Origin: Mesorhizobium amorphae
GTDB taxonomy: Bacteria; Pseudomonadota; Alphaproteobacteria; Rhizobiales; Rhizobiaceae
Assembly (NCBI RefSeq): GCF_014843845.1
Contig: NZ_JHQS01000056.1
Coordinates: 1 to 64,000 of the forward strand
Length of the DNA stretch: 64,000 nucleotides
Reading direction: 5' to 3'
The notes beneath the pieces are model-generated. The model searched no databases and was not told where the DNA came from. It saw only the letters and a program-made list of their open reading frames with translations. This document shows, piece after piece, positions 24,868-32,699 of this stretch. Positions within the stretch are counted from its first letter, which is position 1; every line of letters starts with the position of its first letter. The translations under genes and the position numbers were made by a program.

Positions 24868-25173
24868 GCAGACAAGGTGGTCGGCTGCATCGCCTACCGG
24901 GATCTGTCAGGCACGATCTGCGAGATGAAGCAGCCTTTCGTTCGGAAAGGCCAGGGCACGGGGCGACGTCTTTGCCTCGCATTGATCGATGCCGCGCGAA
25001 GCAACGGCTATGCGCTCATGCGACTCGACACCGCCAATTTGCTCATCGAAACGATCGCTTTGTGCAGGTCCGTCGGCTTCCGCGACTGCCCCGCCTACAA
25101 CGAGTATCCCGACGAGCTCCTGCCCCAAATCGTCTTCATGGATGTGCCGCTCAGAGCCGCTGAAGCGGATTAG
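24868..25173 (+). pseudogene. Remnant of a GNAT acetyltransferase (C-terminal half)
   Basis: The open frame reads KVVGCIAYRDLSG, then KGQGTGRRLCLALIDAARSNGY and LCRSVGFRDCPAYNEYP, the acetyl-CoA-binding and C-terminal parts of a GNAT enzyme (about 98 residues against the usual 150 or more). The N-terminal half is missing, with AraC-type sequence in its place. The motif normally read as RxGxGxG/A appears as RKGQGTG, one residue shorter than usual. It may be expressed from an internal ATG (24877) but is probably non-functional. Confidence 0.72.
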
Positions 25174-25408
25174 ACCGATGTCAAAAGCTGATGGTCATTG
25201 AGATAACTGAGTGGCGCGAGTTCAGGCCATGTATCGAGATTTGATCTTGGCTGCCTCCCGAAACACGCCGCGAGCTTGTGGTAGAGGGAACTTGACCATC
25301 CGGACATAGGGGTTTCCAACGACCGAAGGGTTCGACTTCGGCCTCGCTTTGCGTTGATCGGGATATCGGGGCTGAAGGCTGCGAAAGAGCGGCCTAGCGG
25401 AATGGGTC

Positions 25409-26788
25409 TCAGCCCCAGTTGCCGTCGTGCTCCGCGTGCGTACTGAGGTAGGCGCCCGGCGCGAAATGCGTGTCGTAGAACTCTGTGTCGAGCCGATGCG
25501 CTTGGAGATACATCAGGTTGAAGATCGCCGGCACTGTGGCCGGGAATCTGCCGAAGGTATCGTATATATACTGGGCCATCGCGGACACGCAGTCGACGAA
25601 CTCCGCTCCCATCGGCGCGGCGCTGGTGCGGACCATCTCCGAGTGCTTGTAGGGGCCTTTTGTCTCGCCATGGAACGGCCCGCCCTTACCGAACTTGCGC
25701 TCGACCACCGCTTCCACAGCGGCGCGCATGTCCGGAAAATGCGGCGGGCAGTGTGCCTCGAACACGCCCGGCAGTCCGGTCACATGAGGCAGTGGTTTTC
25801 CGGGGATCATGTCGAACCGGAATCCGAGACCGGGAACGGCGGGATCACCGCTGGCGCCCTGAACCGTGAATGGGTTGAGGCCATCGTACATCCAGCCACC
25901 GAGACCAAGTGCCTGCAGCATTAGGGCGCCCGCGTAGCAGGCCGTCGAGGTTTCAACGGTGACTTCGGTGAGAGCCAGCTGCTCTACGAACGTCAGCGGA
26001 TACGGATTCTGCAGATCCACCAGCCCGGCGAAGTTTTCGAGCCCCGGGATTGGCCGGCCATTGACGTCGTCGTAGACGCAGGCGCCGTTCTGAACGAGGT
26101 AGCAAAGCGTGAGCACCATGTGCTGAGCGAGATCCGCGACAGGAATGATCAGCGTGCTGCCGGCAACATTGCCACACCACTCGTTGTGCATCTCCATGTG
26201 CTCGGGAGTGCGCGGGATGTTTAGCCGCTGATCCGCCAGTTTGACGATGCGCGACCGGTGTGCCCCGAGATACGCGTCCAAGTCGGTCTCGCCGCCGGTC
26301 GACATGATGGACGCCATGTCCCGCGTCGGCAGGAAATAGACCCCGGTATCGTCGGTGAAGAATATCTCCGACGTGTGAAACCCTGCCGAAGACGGGAATG
26401 TGCGGCCACCGGCGGCGCCCGCATAGTTCGGCATTTTTGGAACGTAGTGTTTGTTGTGCGGAATGAGATTTGCCCATCCCGTATTGCCCGCCACCGTGCT
26501 CAAGAGCAGCATCTTTTCCATCTCGGTGATTGGCGCCGCAGGTTTTTTTGAGGTATAGGCAAGAGGACCGTCCGGTATGGATGCGCCCTTCGCAAAACGC
26601 CGTGAGCGGCGCCCATGAATCGCTTGGATCAGTGGAAAATTGGTGACTTGCGCAAGGCCACGCTCCGGGGCAGTACTGGCATCGTTTTGCTGGTTCACCG
26701 GAGTGGCGCCGGACGCGATGCCAGTCAGCAGGCCATTTGCACCGATCACGGATGCACCCAGTACGTTTCTGCGGGTTTGGTCGAACAT
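25409..26788 (-). CDS. Tat-signal protein of unknown function, weakly nitroreductase-like
   Basis: The 459-residue protein begins MFDQTRRNVLGASVIGANG, a twin-arginine signal followed by a hydrophobic stretch, so it is probably exported folded, perhaps with a cofactor. Near residue 56 it reads IQAIHGRRSRRFAKG, followed by PITEMEKMLLLSTVAGNTGW, which recalls the start of nitroreductase/SagB-like flavoproteins; the rest I do not recognise. It has four or so cysteines and no membrane segment after the signal. It is divergent from the TetR gene at 27031, its likely regulator. G+C looks somewhat lower than in neighbours, and remnants flank it, suggesting transfer. Confidence 0.75.
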   Translation of the reverse strand: MFDQTRRNVLGASVIGANGLLTGIASGATPVNQQNDASTAPERGLAQVTNFPLIQAIHGRRSRRFAKGASIPDGPLAYTSKKPAAPITEMEKMLLLSTVAGNTGWANLIPHNKHYVPKMPNYAGAAGGRTFPSSAGFHTSEIFFTDDTGVYFLPTRDMASIMSTGGETDLDAYLGAHRSRIVKLADQRLNIPRTPEHMEMHNEWCGNVAGSTLIIPVADLAQHMVLTLCYLVQNGACVYDDVNGRPIPGLENFAGLVDLQNPYPLTFVEQLALTEVTVETSTACYAGALMLQALGLGGWMYDGLNPFTVQGASGDPAVPGLGFRFDMIPGKPLPHVTGLPGVFEAHCPPHFPDMRAAVEAVVERKFGKGGPFHGETKGPYKHSEMVRTSAAPMGAEFVDCVSAMAQYIYDTFGRFPATVPAIFNLMYLQAHRLDTEFYDTHFAPGAYLSTHAEHDGNWG

Positions 26789-26942
26789 TGTTCTTGTCTC
26801 CTGCGGCGCGTCGGCGAATTGAGTTCAGCCAGCGGATGCGCCGTCTAGTTCGTGGTTTCGTGTGCCCAGAACATCCACGGTGCAGCGTTCCAAAACCAGT
26901 TGGCTTACGGTACATTGATCACAAATCGAAGATTGTTGTTTA

Positions 26943-26955
26943 AAGACAATGTCTT
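26943..26955. promoter_or_regulatory. Short palindrome in divergent Tat-protein/TetR promoter region
   Basis: AAGAC-aat-GTCTT lies in the 242-bp spacer between the Tat-signal gene and the TetR gene, which is A+T-richer than its surroundings. It is a possible half-size operator. Short palindromes arise by chance, so this is weak. Confidence 0.3.
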
Positions 26956-27030
26956 GCAGAGCCGCAGCCGGCATGTCCGCCCGCCGCCGTCGCAGGATTT
27001 TGTACTGATGGTCCAGAAAGCGGGTATGCC

Positions 27031-27666
27031 TTGAGCACAAATATACGCGGGAGTTCGACGCGACAGCGCATTATGGACGTCGCCCAGGACGCTGTCCTGC
27101 TGAAGGGCTTCGAAGCGACGTCGATCGATGAAATCGTCGCGGCCGTAGAGATATCCAAGGGCGGCTTTTTCTACCATTTTGCCGACAAGAACGCGTTGGC
27201 TCAGGCGTTGATCAGGCGCTACATCGAGGAAGAGGATCGTATTTTCGACGACTTGTTCGGCAGGGCCGGCGAACTCAATGACGACCCATTGCATGCCATG
27301 CTGATCGGCCTGAAAATGCTAGCGGAACTGTTCGAGAATTTGCCGCACGCCCACCCCGGCTGTCTGGTCGCCACGACCGCCTATCAGGACAGGATGTTCG
27401 ACGCCGAGGTTCGCGAGTTGAATCGTTCTGCAATCCTGGGCTGGCGTGCCAGATTTCTCGCAATGCTCGAGGACATCCGGGCGTTATACCCCCCCAACGA
27501 GCCGGTCGATATCGACGCGCTCGCCGATATGGTCATGGGTGTAGCCGAAGGAGGTATCGTTCTGTCCAAGGCGTTGAATGAGCCGAGTGCACTGCCGGCG
27601 CAAATCATGCTGTTCCGGACCTATCTGAAACTGCTCTTCAGCCCTCGTTTGAAGCCAACACTGTGA
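27031..27666 (+). CDS. TetR/AcrR-family regulator
   Basis: The 211-residue protein has a TetR helix-turn-helix at about residues 12-58 (FEATSIDEIVAAVEISKGGFFYHFADKNAL) and a C-terminal domain with HPGCLVATTAYQD near residue 108, typical of the TetR_C group found next to oxidoreductase genes. The start is TTG at 27031; no in-frame ATG precedes the HTH, so a weak start is likely. It faces away from the Tat-signal gene and is its probable repressor. Confidence 0.88.
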   Translation: MSTNIRGSSTRQRIMDVAQDAVLLKGFEATSIDEIVAAVEISKGGFFYHFADKNALAQALIRRYIEEEDRIFDDLFGRAGELNDDPLHAMLIGLKMLAELFENLPHAHPGCLVATTAYQDRMFDAEVRELNRSAILGWRARFLAMLEDIRALYPPNEPVDIDALADMVMGVAEGGIVLSKALNEPSALPAQIMLFRTYLKLLFSPRLKPTL

Positions 27667-27780
27667 GCCGGCGGCCAGCTAGTGGTAGGGTCGATCAAGG
27701 CCCTGCGGTCGCTCCGCCGTCGAAGGGCCTCAAGCGGGTCTGTTGGAGCTCTAGCCCCAAACCATGGGCAGCTTTTTCAC

Positions 27781-28416
27781 TCAGCGTGTGATCACCATCG
27801 ACGGCCGCCGGAACTCCCAGCCTTCCCGTTCCAGTGCTGGCACGGCGTGTTCCTCTGAGGGGTAGCCGACGCAGAAGTAGCCGATCAGCGTCCATTGCGG
27901 AGGCGCGTCGAGGATCGTCGCCATCTCTACCGGATCCAGGATCGAGACCCAGCCCATGCCTATGCCTTCGGCGCGCGCCGCCAGCCACATAGTGTGAACC
28001 GCCATGACCGCCGAATATTCGATGGTGGCAGGCATGGTCAGGCGGCCAAGTCCGTGCCCCTGCTCCGTTGTGCGGTCGGCGAAAACCGCAAACTGACAGG
28101 GCGCCTCGTTCAGGCCGGCGAGCTTCAGGCGGGCATAGAGCGCGGCGCGCTCGCCGCAGAACGATGTCAGCGCCTCCGCATTGCAGCGTTCAAAGCACGC
28201 CTTGACGGCCTCACGGCACTGCGCGCTCTCGACCACGACGAAGCGCCAGGGTTGGCTGAGCCCGACGGAAGGCGCAATACTGGCGAGGTCGAGCAGCCGC
28301 TCCAGCGCGCCTTCGGGAAGCGGCGTCGGTTTGAACCGCCGCACATCCCGGCGCCACAGGAAGAGGTTGACGAGCTCGGCGCGAAAACCGTCGGGAAATT
28401 CCGGGCCTGACGTCAT
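27781..28416 (-). CDS. bluB: 5,6-dimethylbenzimidazole synthase BluB
   Basis: The 211-residue flavin-destructase converts FMNH2 to 5,6-dimethylbenzimidazole, the lower ligand of vitamin B12. BluB features are present: RRDVRRFKPTPLP (about residues 22-34), LASIAPSVGLSQPWRFVVV (about 44-62) and the C-terminal GYPSEEHAVPALEREGWE. ATG 28416 is chosen over a longer frame running into the GST gene. It lies 26 bp after the GST gene on the same strand. A diverged remnant of the same 3' end is at 24633. Confidence 0.93.
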   Translation of the reverse strand: MTSGPEFPDGFRAELVNLFLWRRDVRRFKPTPLPEGALERLLDLASIAPSVGLSQPWRFVVVESAQCREAVKACFERCNAEALTSFCGERAALYARLKLAGLNEAPCQFAVFADRTTEQGHGLGRLTMPATIEYSAVMAVHTMWLAARAEGIGMGWVSILDPVEMATILDAPPQWTLIGYFCVGYPSEEHAVPALEREGWEFRRPSMVITR

Positions 28417-28442
28417 GGCTCTATCGTCTCGGACCAGCGCCA

Positions 28443-29135
28443 CTATGCTGCCGCCGCCACCGTGCGGCCGAGGCCGCCATTGAGATCGAGGCAGCGTTCG
28501 AACCATTGCGCCACGATGTCGCTATCCTCCAGCAGCCGGTAGGGCGAGGCGATGCGTGCCCATTGCAGGGCGCCGAAGACGATGTAGTCGGCAAAAAGCG
28601 GCGAGGCGCCGCCAATGAAAGGCTGGTAGCCGAGCATCGAGCGCAATGGCTCCAGCGAGGCGCGGAATGCGTTTAGTCCGGCGTCGCGGCCAGCCACCAC
28701 CTCTTCCAGCCGCTTGCCGAAGCGCTGCTCGCGGTTCTGGCGGAAATAGGCGGCATTCGGCTCGTCCTGCATGGCGTGCAGGTCCATGACCGCCACGGTG
28801 TTGATGTAGGGATGGATGGTCAACTGCGACCAGCGTTCGATGAAGCGCGCCATCGCCTTGCCGCCGTCGCCGGAAAACAACGTCGGCCGCTCCGGATAGG
28901 TCTCGTCGAGATAGAGCGCGATGGCGAAGGAATCAGCGATCACCTTCTCGCCATCGCGGATCACCGGAACGAGCTTCGAAATACCGGCCTCGACGGCAGG
29001 CACTTCGAGGAAGCGCGTCGGCACGCTGGAACTGTCCAGCCCCTTGTGGGCGAGCGCCATCGCGATCTTCCAGCAATGCGGGCTGAACGGGCGCGCGGCA
29101 TCGCGCCCGACAAGTTCATAGAGCACAATGGTCAT
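28443..29135 (-). CDS. Glutathione S-transferase family protein (beta-etherase-like)
   Basis: The 230-residue protein has a thioredoxin-like N-terminus with FSPHCWKIAMALAHKG (about residues 17-32) and the cis-Pro and glutathione contacts LVPVIRDGEKVIADSFAIALYLDETYP (about 55-81), close to LigE/LigF-type and related GSTs. The helical C-terminal domain is complete. It probably shares a transcript with bluB, but no pathway link is evident. Confidence 0.88.
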   Translation of the reverse strand: MTIVLYELVGRDAARPFSPHCWKIAMALAHKGLDSSSVPTRFLEVPAVEAGISKLVPVIRDGEKVIADSFAIALYLDETYPERPTLFSGDGGKAMARFIERWSQLTIHPYINTVAVMDLHAMQDEPNAAYFRQNREQRFGKRLEEVVAGRDAGLNAFRASLEPLRSMLGYQPFIGGASPLFADYIVFGALQWARIASPYRLLEDSDIVAQWFERCLDLNGGLGRTVAAAA

Positions 29136-29242
29136 TGGCGGAGCCGTTCCTCTGGTTGGAGCAAAAGCATGACTGATGGAGCCATTCCGTTTCCATCACA
29201 CCATCCTTTGCTCTAGGTAGAGCCGGAATTCGAAGCGAGCCG

Positions 29243-29764
29243 GTGAAAGAGATGAAACAGCATTTCATGATGTTTGCGGTCTACAATCAATGGGCCAATG
29301 GACGCATCTACGAGGCCGCCGCCGATCTCGTGGACGAAGAATTCGAAAGGGATGTCGGCGCCTTTTTCGGCTCGATGGCGGGCACGCTCAACCATCTGCT
29401 GGCCGCCGACCGTGTCTGGATGAAGCGCTTCACCGGCGAGGGCGACGCACCTTCCAGGACCGACACGATCATCCACCGCGCCTTGTCTGTCCTCAGCCTG
29501 GCACGCGAAGCGGAGGACAAGAGGATCATCGACTGGGTCGGCGGCATGAGCGACAAGGCGCTCGCCGGCCGCTTCTCCTACATGACGCTTACCGACATGC
29601 GCACCGTCTCGCAGAGGCTGGCGCCGGCGCTGGACCATTTCTTCAACCACCAGACCCATCATCGCGGCCAGGCGCATATGATCCTGACCGTGCTCGGCCG
29701 ACCCTCCGTGCCGCTCGACCTGACGCTGTTCCAGCGCAGCGAGGAGGGCCGCGCCTATGCCTGA
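29243..29764 (+). CDS. DinB-family metalloprotein
   Basis: The 173-residue protein matches the DinB fold: FAVYNQWANGRIYEAA (about residues 11-26), LNHLLAADRVWMKRF with metal-ligand His (about 50-64) and HFFNHQTHHRGQAHMIL (about 131-147). The typical length and MKQHFMMFAVYNQWAN start agree with rhizobial DinB proteins. The start may be GTG 29243 or ATG 29252. The reaction is unknown; thiol transferase or damage-induced roles are described for relatives. Confidence 0.9.
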   Translation: MKEMKQHFMMFAVYNQWANGRIYEAAADLVDEEFERDVGAFFGSMAGTLNHLLAADRVWMKRFTGEGDAPSRTDTIIHRALSVLSLAREAEDKRIIDWVGGMSDKALAGRFSYMTLTDMRTVSQRLAPALDHFFNHQTHHRGQAHMILTVLGRPSVPLDLTLFQRSEEGRAYA

Positions 29765-29796
29765 TTTTGGGATCGGGCATGTAGCATATTAGTAAC

Positions 29797-29812
29797 TTCT
29801 AAAGTTTTAGAA
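29797..29812. promoter_or_regulatory. Perfect 16-bp A+T-rich palindrome
   Basis: TTCTAAA-GT-TTTAGAA lies in a markedly A+T-rich spacer (about 29780-29870) between the DinB gene and the frameshifted Gly-rich gene. It could be a regulator site for the downstream gene. No adjacent regulator is available to pair with it. Confidence 0.4.
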
Positions 29813-29991
29813 TAAAACATGATTTGTTTTAGCGCATTAATGAAATATTCAAAAACCAGGATTCACTGAAACAGAAAGAGCGGTGAAACTGAAGTGCATC
29901 TCCAAGCGTAGCCCTTGTTGCATGAGCAATATAGCGGATTTGTTCCAGGAAATTGCGATGCAGGAACTGGATGGCAACAAAGGAGAGTGTC

Positions 29992-30575
29992 ATGCCTAGT
30001 ATCGTTCGGAAAATAGCTGAAACTTTTGCAAGTGGAGCGATTATCGTTATTCTCGCCGCTCCTGCAAATGCGGCTGAGGTTGCCTTGGTGGCCTTGGCGG
30101 CGTTTCCATCGGCGGCAATTCAGCCAGCGGCAATGTGGGCGGCGCCAATGGGGCCAACGCGGATGCTTCCTTCGGCGGCAGCAGCACCAGCGCCAACGCT
30201 TCGATCGGCGGCTCGGGTGCCGCCAATGCCAATGCCACCCTTGGTGGCGGCGGTGCCGGGGTTGCGGCGTCCCTGGGCGGGACCAACGGCGTAGGGACCA
30301 ATGCGTCCCTGGGCACCAGCAATGGCGTCAATAGAGCGCTGGGAACGACGCTCGGCGGCACGAGCGCCAATGTCGGTGTCGGCACCGGGGCTGGAACACC
30401 TGGCATTCCCGGCACTGCGGCAAATCCTGACACGCTGGGTCTGCCCGGCGTCGTCGCCCAGATGTCGACCAGCCAGCTGACGCGCTTGAAGAAGCGCTGC
30501 GTCGATGTGCTCAGCAGCGAAGGCACTTATGACCGCGAGCTGCGGCAGCTGTGCCTGCTGATCTCGCGCCGGTAG
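29992..30575 (+). pseudogene. Gly/Ala/Asn-rich exported protein with a frameshift after the signal peptide
   Basis: A good ribosome site (AGGAGAG) and ATG 29992 begin a signal peptide (MPSIVRKIAETFASGAII.. to about residue 27, ANA-AE). The continuing frame loses its character after 30078, while the -1 frame from there reads GCLGGLGGVSIGGNSASGN, then Gly/Asn/Ala repeats (GGANGANADASFGG, GGSGAANANATLGG) and an ordered C-terminus (STSQLTRLKKRCVDVLS.. LCLLISRR) to 30575. A TGA at 30075-30077 limits the shift to just after the leader. The joined product would be about 194 residues. This could be a real frameshift, a sequencing error or phase variation. Confidence 0.75.
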
Positions 30576-30616
30576 CGCGCCTGCCACGCGTTGACGACAA
30601 CTTCCGGCAGTCTGAA

Positions 30617-30645
30617 GGCCCGCCACTCAGATGGCGGGCCTTTTT
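30617..30645 (+). terminator. Rho-independent terminator after the Gly-rich gene
   Basis: GGCCCGCCA-ctcaga-TGGCGGGCC is a perfect 9-bp stem followed directly by TTTTT, 42 bp after the stop. Its presence shows that the Gly-rich gene is or was a complete transcription unit. Confidence 0.92.
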
Positions 30646-30791
30646 GCGCTGGTCCGGCCAATAAATATTAGCGTGTCGAACATTAGTGTCTTTGCGGGGA
30701 AAAGCTTAACCATGTTCGGATTGCAAGTCCGATCTTAGGATTTCATTTGCCTTCCCGCTTCAGGATGATCTGACGTAGCGGGAGCAATGGC

Positions 30792-31580
30792 ATGCGCATC
30801 GATTTGTCCCCGACAAGTTGGGGCAGGGTCATAGTGGTGACGGTGGTCGGCACGGCGATCTGCATTGGCGCTGCGTTCTTCGTCGATTCCTTCAATTTCC
30901 CCCATCTGTCGCCCGAGGCGCTGTGGCACGCGCAATTGACCGACCTGTTTCTGCCGCTGGTGCTGGCCGGCTCGTTTTTCTTCTTCCTGATGTACAAGAT
31001 GCGCCAGCTGGCCATCGCCCAGAGGGAGCTGAGCATCGTCGCGGCCACCGACAGCCTGACGGCGGTGTTCAACCGCGGCGCGTTTTCGATGCTCGTCGAA
31101 GCCTATCTCGATCAGGCCCGCAGCCAGGCGGTCGTCAATGCCGGTGCGTTCCTGATCGTCGACGCCGATCACTTCAAGACCATCAACGATCGTCTCGGCC
31201 ACGATTGCGGCGACCAGGCGCTGAAGCTGATCGCCAAGACGATCCAGGACCAGCTGCGCGGCGCCGACATCGTCGGCCGCATCGGCGGCGAGGAATTCGC
31301 GGTCTTTCTTCCCGGCGCCGACTCCTCGCAGTCCTGGCTGGTCGCCGAGGGCATAAGGCGGCGGATCCGCGAGGTGGAATTCGCCCCGGGCGGCCGGCCT
31401 TGCCCGCTTTCCGTAAGCATAGGCGGCATCGCCTTCAACGGCCCGACCACCTATGCCGACATGTTCCGGGTGGCCGACGAGCACCTCTACAAGGCCAAGT
31501 CGAACGGCCGCGACCAGGTCAGCTTCGAAACGACCGCGCTGCGCAGCCCGGCGGTCGGCGACGCCGCGACCGTCCACTGA
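30792..31580 (+). CDS. Membrane-bound diguanylate cyclase (GGDEF)
   Basis: The 262-residue protein has two membrane segments (about residues 11-31 and 50-69) with a short external loop, then a GGDEF domain (about 80-245). The active-site motif is GGEEF (RIGGEEFAVF, about 158-167), the competent variant, and DADHFKTINDRLGHDCGD is intact. No I-site RxxD is obvious before the motif. It makes cyclic di-GMP at the inner membrane; a PilZ protein, a possible receptor, is encoded at 62494. Confidence 0.93.
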   Translation: MRIDLSPTSWGRVIVVTVVGTAICIGAAFFVDSFNFPHLSPEALWHAQLTDLFLPLVLAGSFFFFLMYKMRQLAIAQRELSIVAATDSLTAVFNRGAFSMLVEAYLDQARSQAVVNAGAFLIVDADHFKTINDRLGHDCGDQALKLIAKTIQDQLRGADIVGRIGGEEFAVFLPGADSSQSWLVAEGIRRRIREVEFAPGGRPCPLSVSIGGIAFNGPTTYADMFRVADEHLYKAKSNGRDQVSFETTALRSPAVGDAATVH

Positions 31581-31585
31581 AACTA

Positions 31586-31684
31586 GTGAATAGTAAATAG
31601 TAAATAGTAAGTGCTGAGCAGCTACCCGCCTGCACGCTTATCCAGTGCCATCAGCTATTCCACCATTCACCATTCACTATTCAC
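31586..31684. repeat. Inverted GTGAATAGT/ACTATTCAC repeat with short tandems
   Basis: GTGAATAGT at 31586-31594 and ACTATTCAC at 31676-31684 are inverted. The left side has three AATAGTA-type 7-bp tandems, the right side CACCATTCACCATTCACTATTC. It lies between the convergent GGDEF and DUF982 genes and looks like a dispersed rhizobial repeat with transcript-end potential. Confidence 0.7.
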
Positions 31685-31686
31685 GA

Positions 31687-31989
31687 TCACGCGGCGTAGC
31701 CGCCAAAACCACGCGCGACCGGCTTGACCGAGACGGCGGGCTGGGCGGCAGGCCAGAGCACGCCGGCGGTCACTGCAAAGGTGATCAGCGCATCGCGCGC
31801 CGCCTCGGCGGAGACATCGCCGGCACGTGCCGCTTCGCAGGCCTTCACCGCCGCGCCATAGCTCAGGCGGCGCCGCGACGGCGGGAATTCGGTCAGGAAT
31901 TCGTGCATGTCGAACAGCGACGCGATCACGCGCTTGTGGCCGGCGCCAACGGTGACGGCGACCGGGGTGAAGAACATCCTGTCGTGCAT
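31687..31989 (-). CDS. DUF982 protein
   Basis: The 100-residue protein follows the rhizobial DUF982 pattern: FFTPVAVTVGAGHKRVIASLFDMHEFLTEFP, then YGAAVKACEAARAGDVSAEAARDALITFAVTAGV. It is soluble and of unknown function. These proteins are multicopy in Mesorhizobium and Rhizobium genomes; a second one is at 63070. The C-terminal about 20 residues (AVSVKPVARGFGGYAA) extend past the domain. Confidence 0.83.
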   Translation of the reverse strand: MHDRMFFTPVAVTVGAGHKRVIASLFDMHEFLTEFPPSRRRLSYGAAVKACEAARAGDVSAEAARDALITFAVTAGVLWPAAQPAVSVKPVARGFGGYAA

Positions 31990-32161
31990 TCTGGCCTCTC
32001 GGGTTGGGCGAAAAAGGCGGCGGCCGCCGCTCTTCCGGTTGGGGTCGAACGCCAGAGAACGCGGAGGGTGGCATGAGGTTCCATGGTGAGGGGCTTTTTT
32101 CGGGCAGTGGGCGCTGGTCGAGGCGCTGCGCTACAGGGCGAGTGGGATAGTCCGAAAGAAC

Positions 32162-32326
32162 CTATGGAACGGAAGCGGTCGTCGTCATGTGGCCCGGAGC
32201 GAGTGGCGGCCCCACAAAATGCGCCGACAGCACCAGGAACAGGATGGCGATGCCGGCGATAAGGGCGGCAACGAGATTGACGAACAGCCTCCCGGCGAGT
32301 TGCCCCAATCTCTGCCGCCAGCTCAT
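32162..32326 (-). CDS. Tiny single-span membrane protein
   Basis: The 54-residue protein MSWRQRLGQLAGRLFVNLV.. has one membrane segment (about residues 15-38) and a Pro/Thr tail. Its ATG overlaps the stop of the upstream secreted-protein gene (ATGA), a good sign that both are real and coupled. No family recognised. Confidence 0.6.
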   Translation of the reverse strand: MSWRQRLGQLAGRLFVNLVAALIAGIAILFLVLSAHFVGPPLAPGHMTTTASVP

Positions 32327-32628
32327 GGCGCGCGAAGGACCAGATAGTCGGTGGAAACGGCATTGGGGCCGGTTCCTCGCGTGACGCGCACGGTCGCCAG
32401 TTTCTGTCCGGAGAGACTTGCGTCGGCGCTCGCCCCGGGCATCGGTATCGTTCCGTCGACCGCCCGGCATTGGCCGATCATGCCGGTGCCTTGCAGCCTG
32501 CGGGGCAGGGCGGCGGTGCACGCGGCGATGTCCGGATAGACGACGGGCTGTGTCTGAGCCGGGTGACAGAAAACCATGTCCGGACTGCATGAAAGCAAGA
32601 TCATTGCCGCCGCCACTACGGGTTCCAT
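32323..32628 (-). CDS. Small exported protein with several cysteines
   Basis: The 101-residue protein has a hydrophobic leader ending near LLSCSPDM or MVFC-HP; the LLSC context could be a lipobox, so it may be a lipoprotein. The mature part has CTAALPRRL, GQCRAVDG and a beta-rich end VRVTRGTGPNAVSTDYLVLRAP. It resembles small rhizobial periplasmic proteins with a conserved cysteine pair, but I cannot name it. It is coupled to the membrane protein at 32162. Confidence 0.65.
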   Translation of the reverse strand: MEPVVAAAMILLSCSPDMVFCHPAQTQPVVYPDIAACTAALPRRLQGTGMIGQCRAVDGTIPMPGASADASLSGQKLATVRVTRGTGPNAVSTDYLVLRAP

Positions 32629-32699
32629 CGTCGTGCTCCGCTTGATCGCGGATCAACGCAAAGCGCGGTCTTTGGTTGCCGGCAAAGTGAAGCTGCAGC

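Noticed and set aside
24633..28416. Recent duplication of bluB flanking an insertion
   Set aside because: The two bluB 3' ends differ at many bases, so they are not a fresh direct repeat; an older replacement is more likely.
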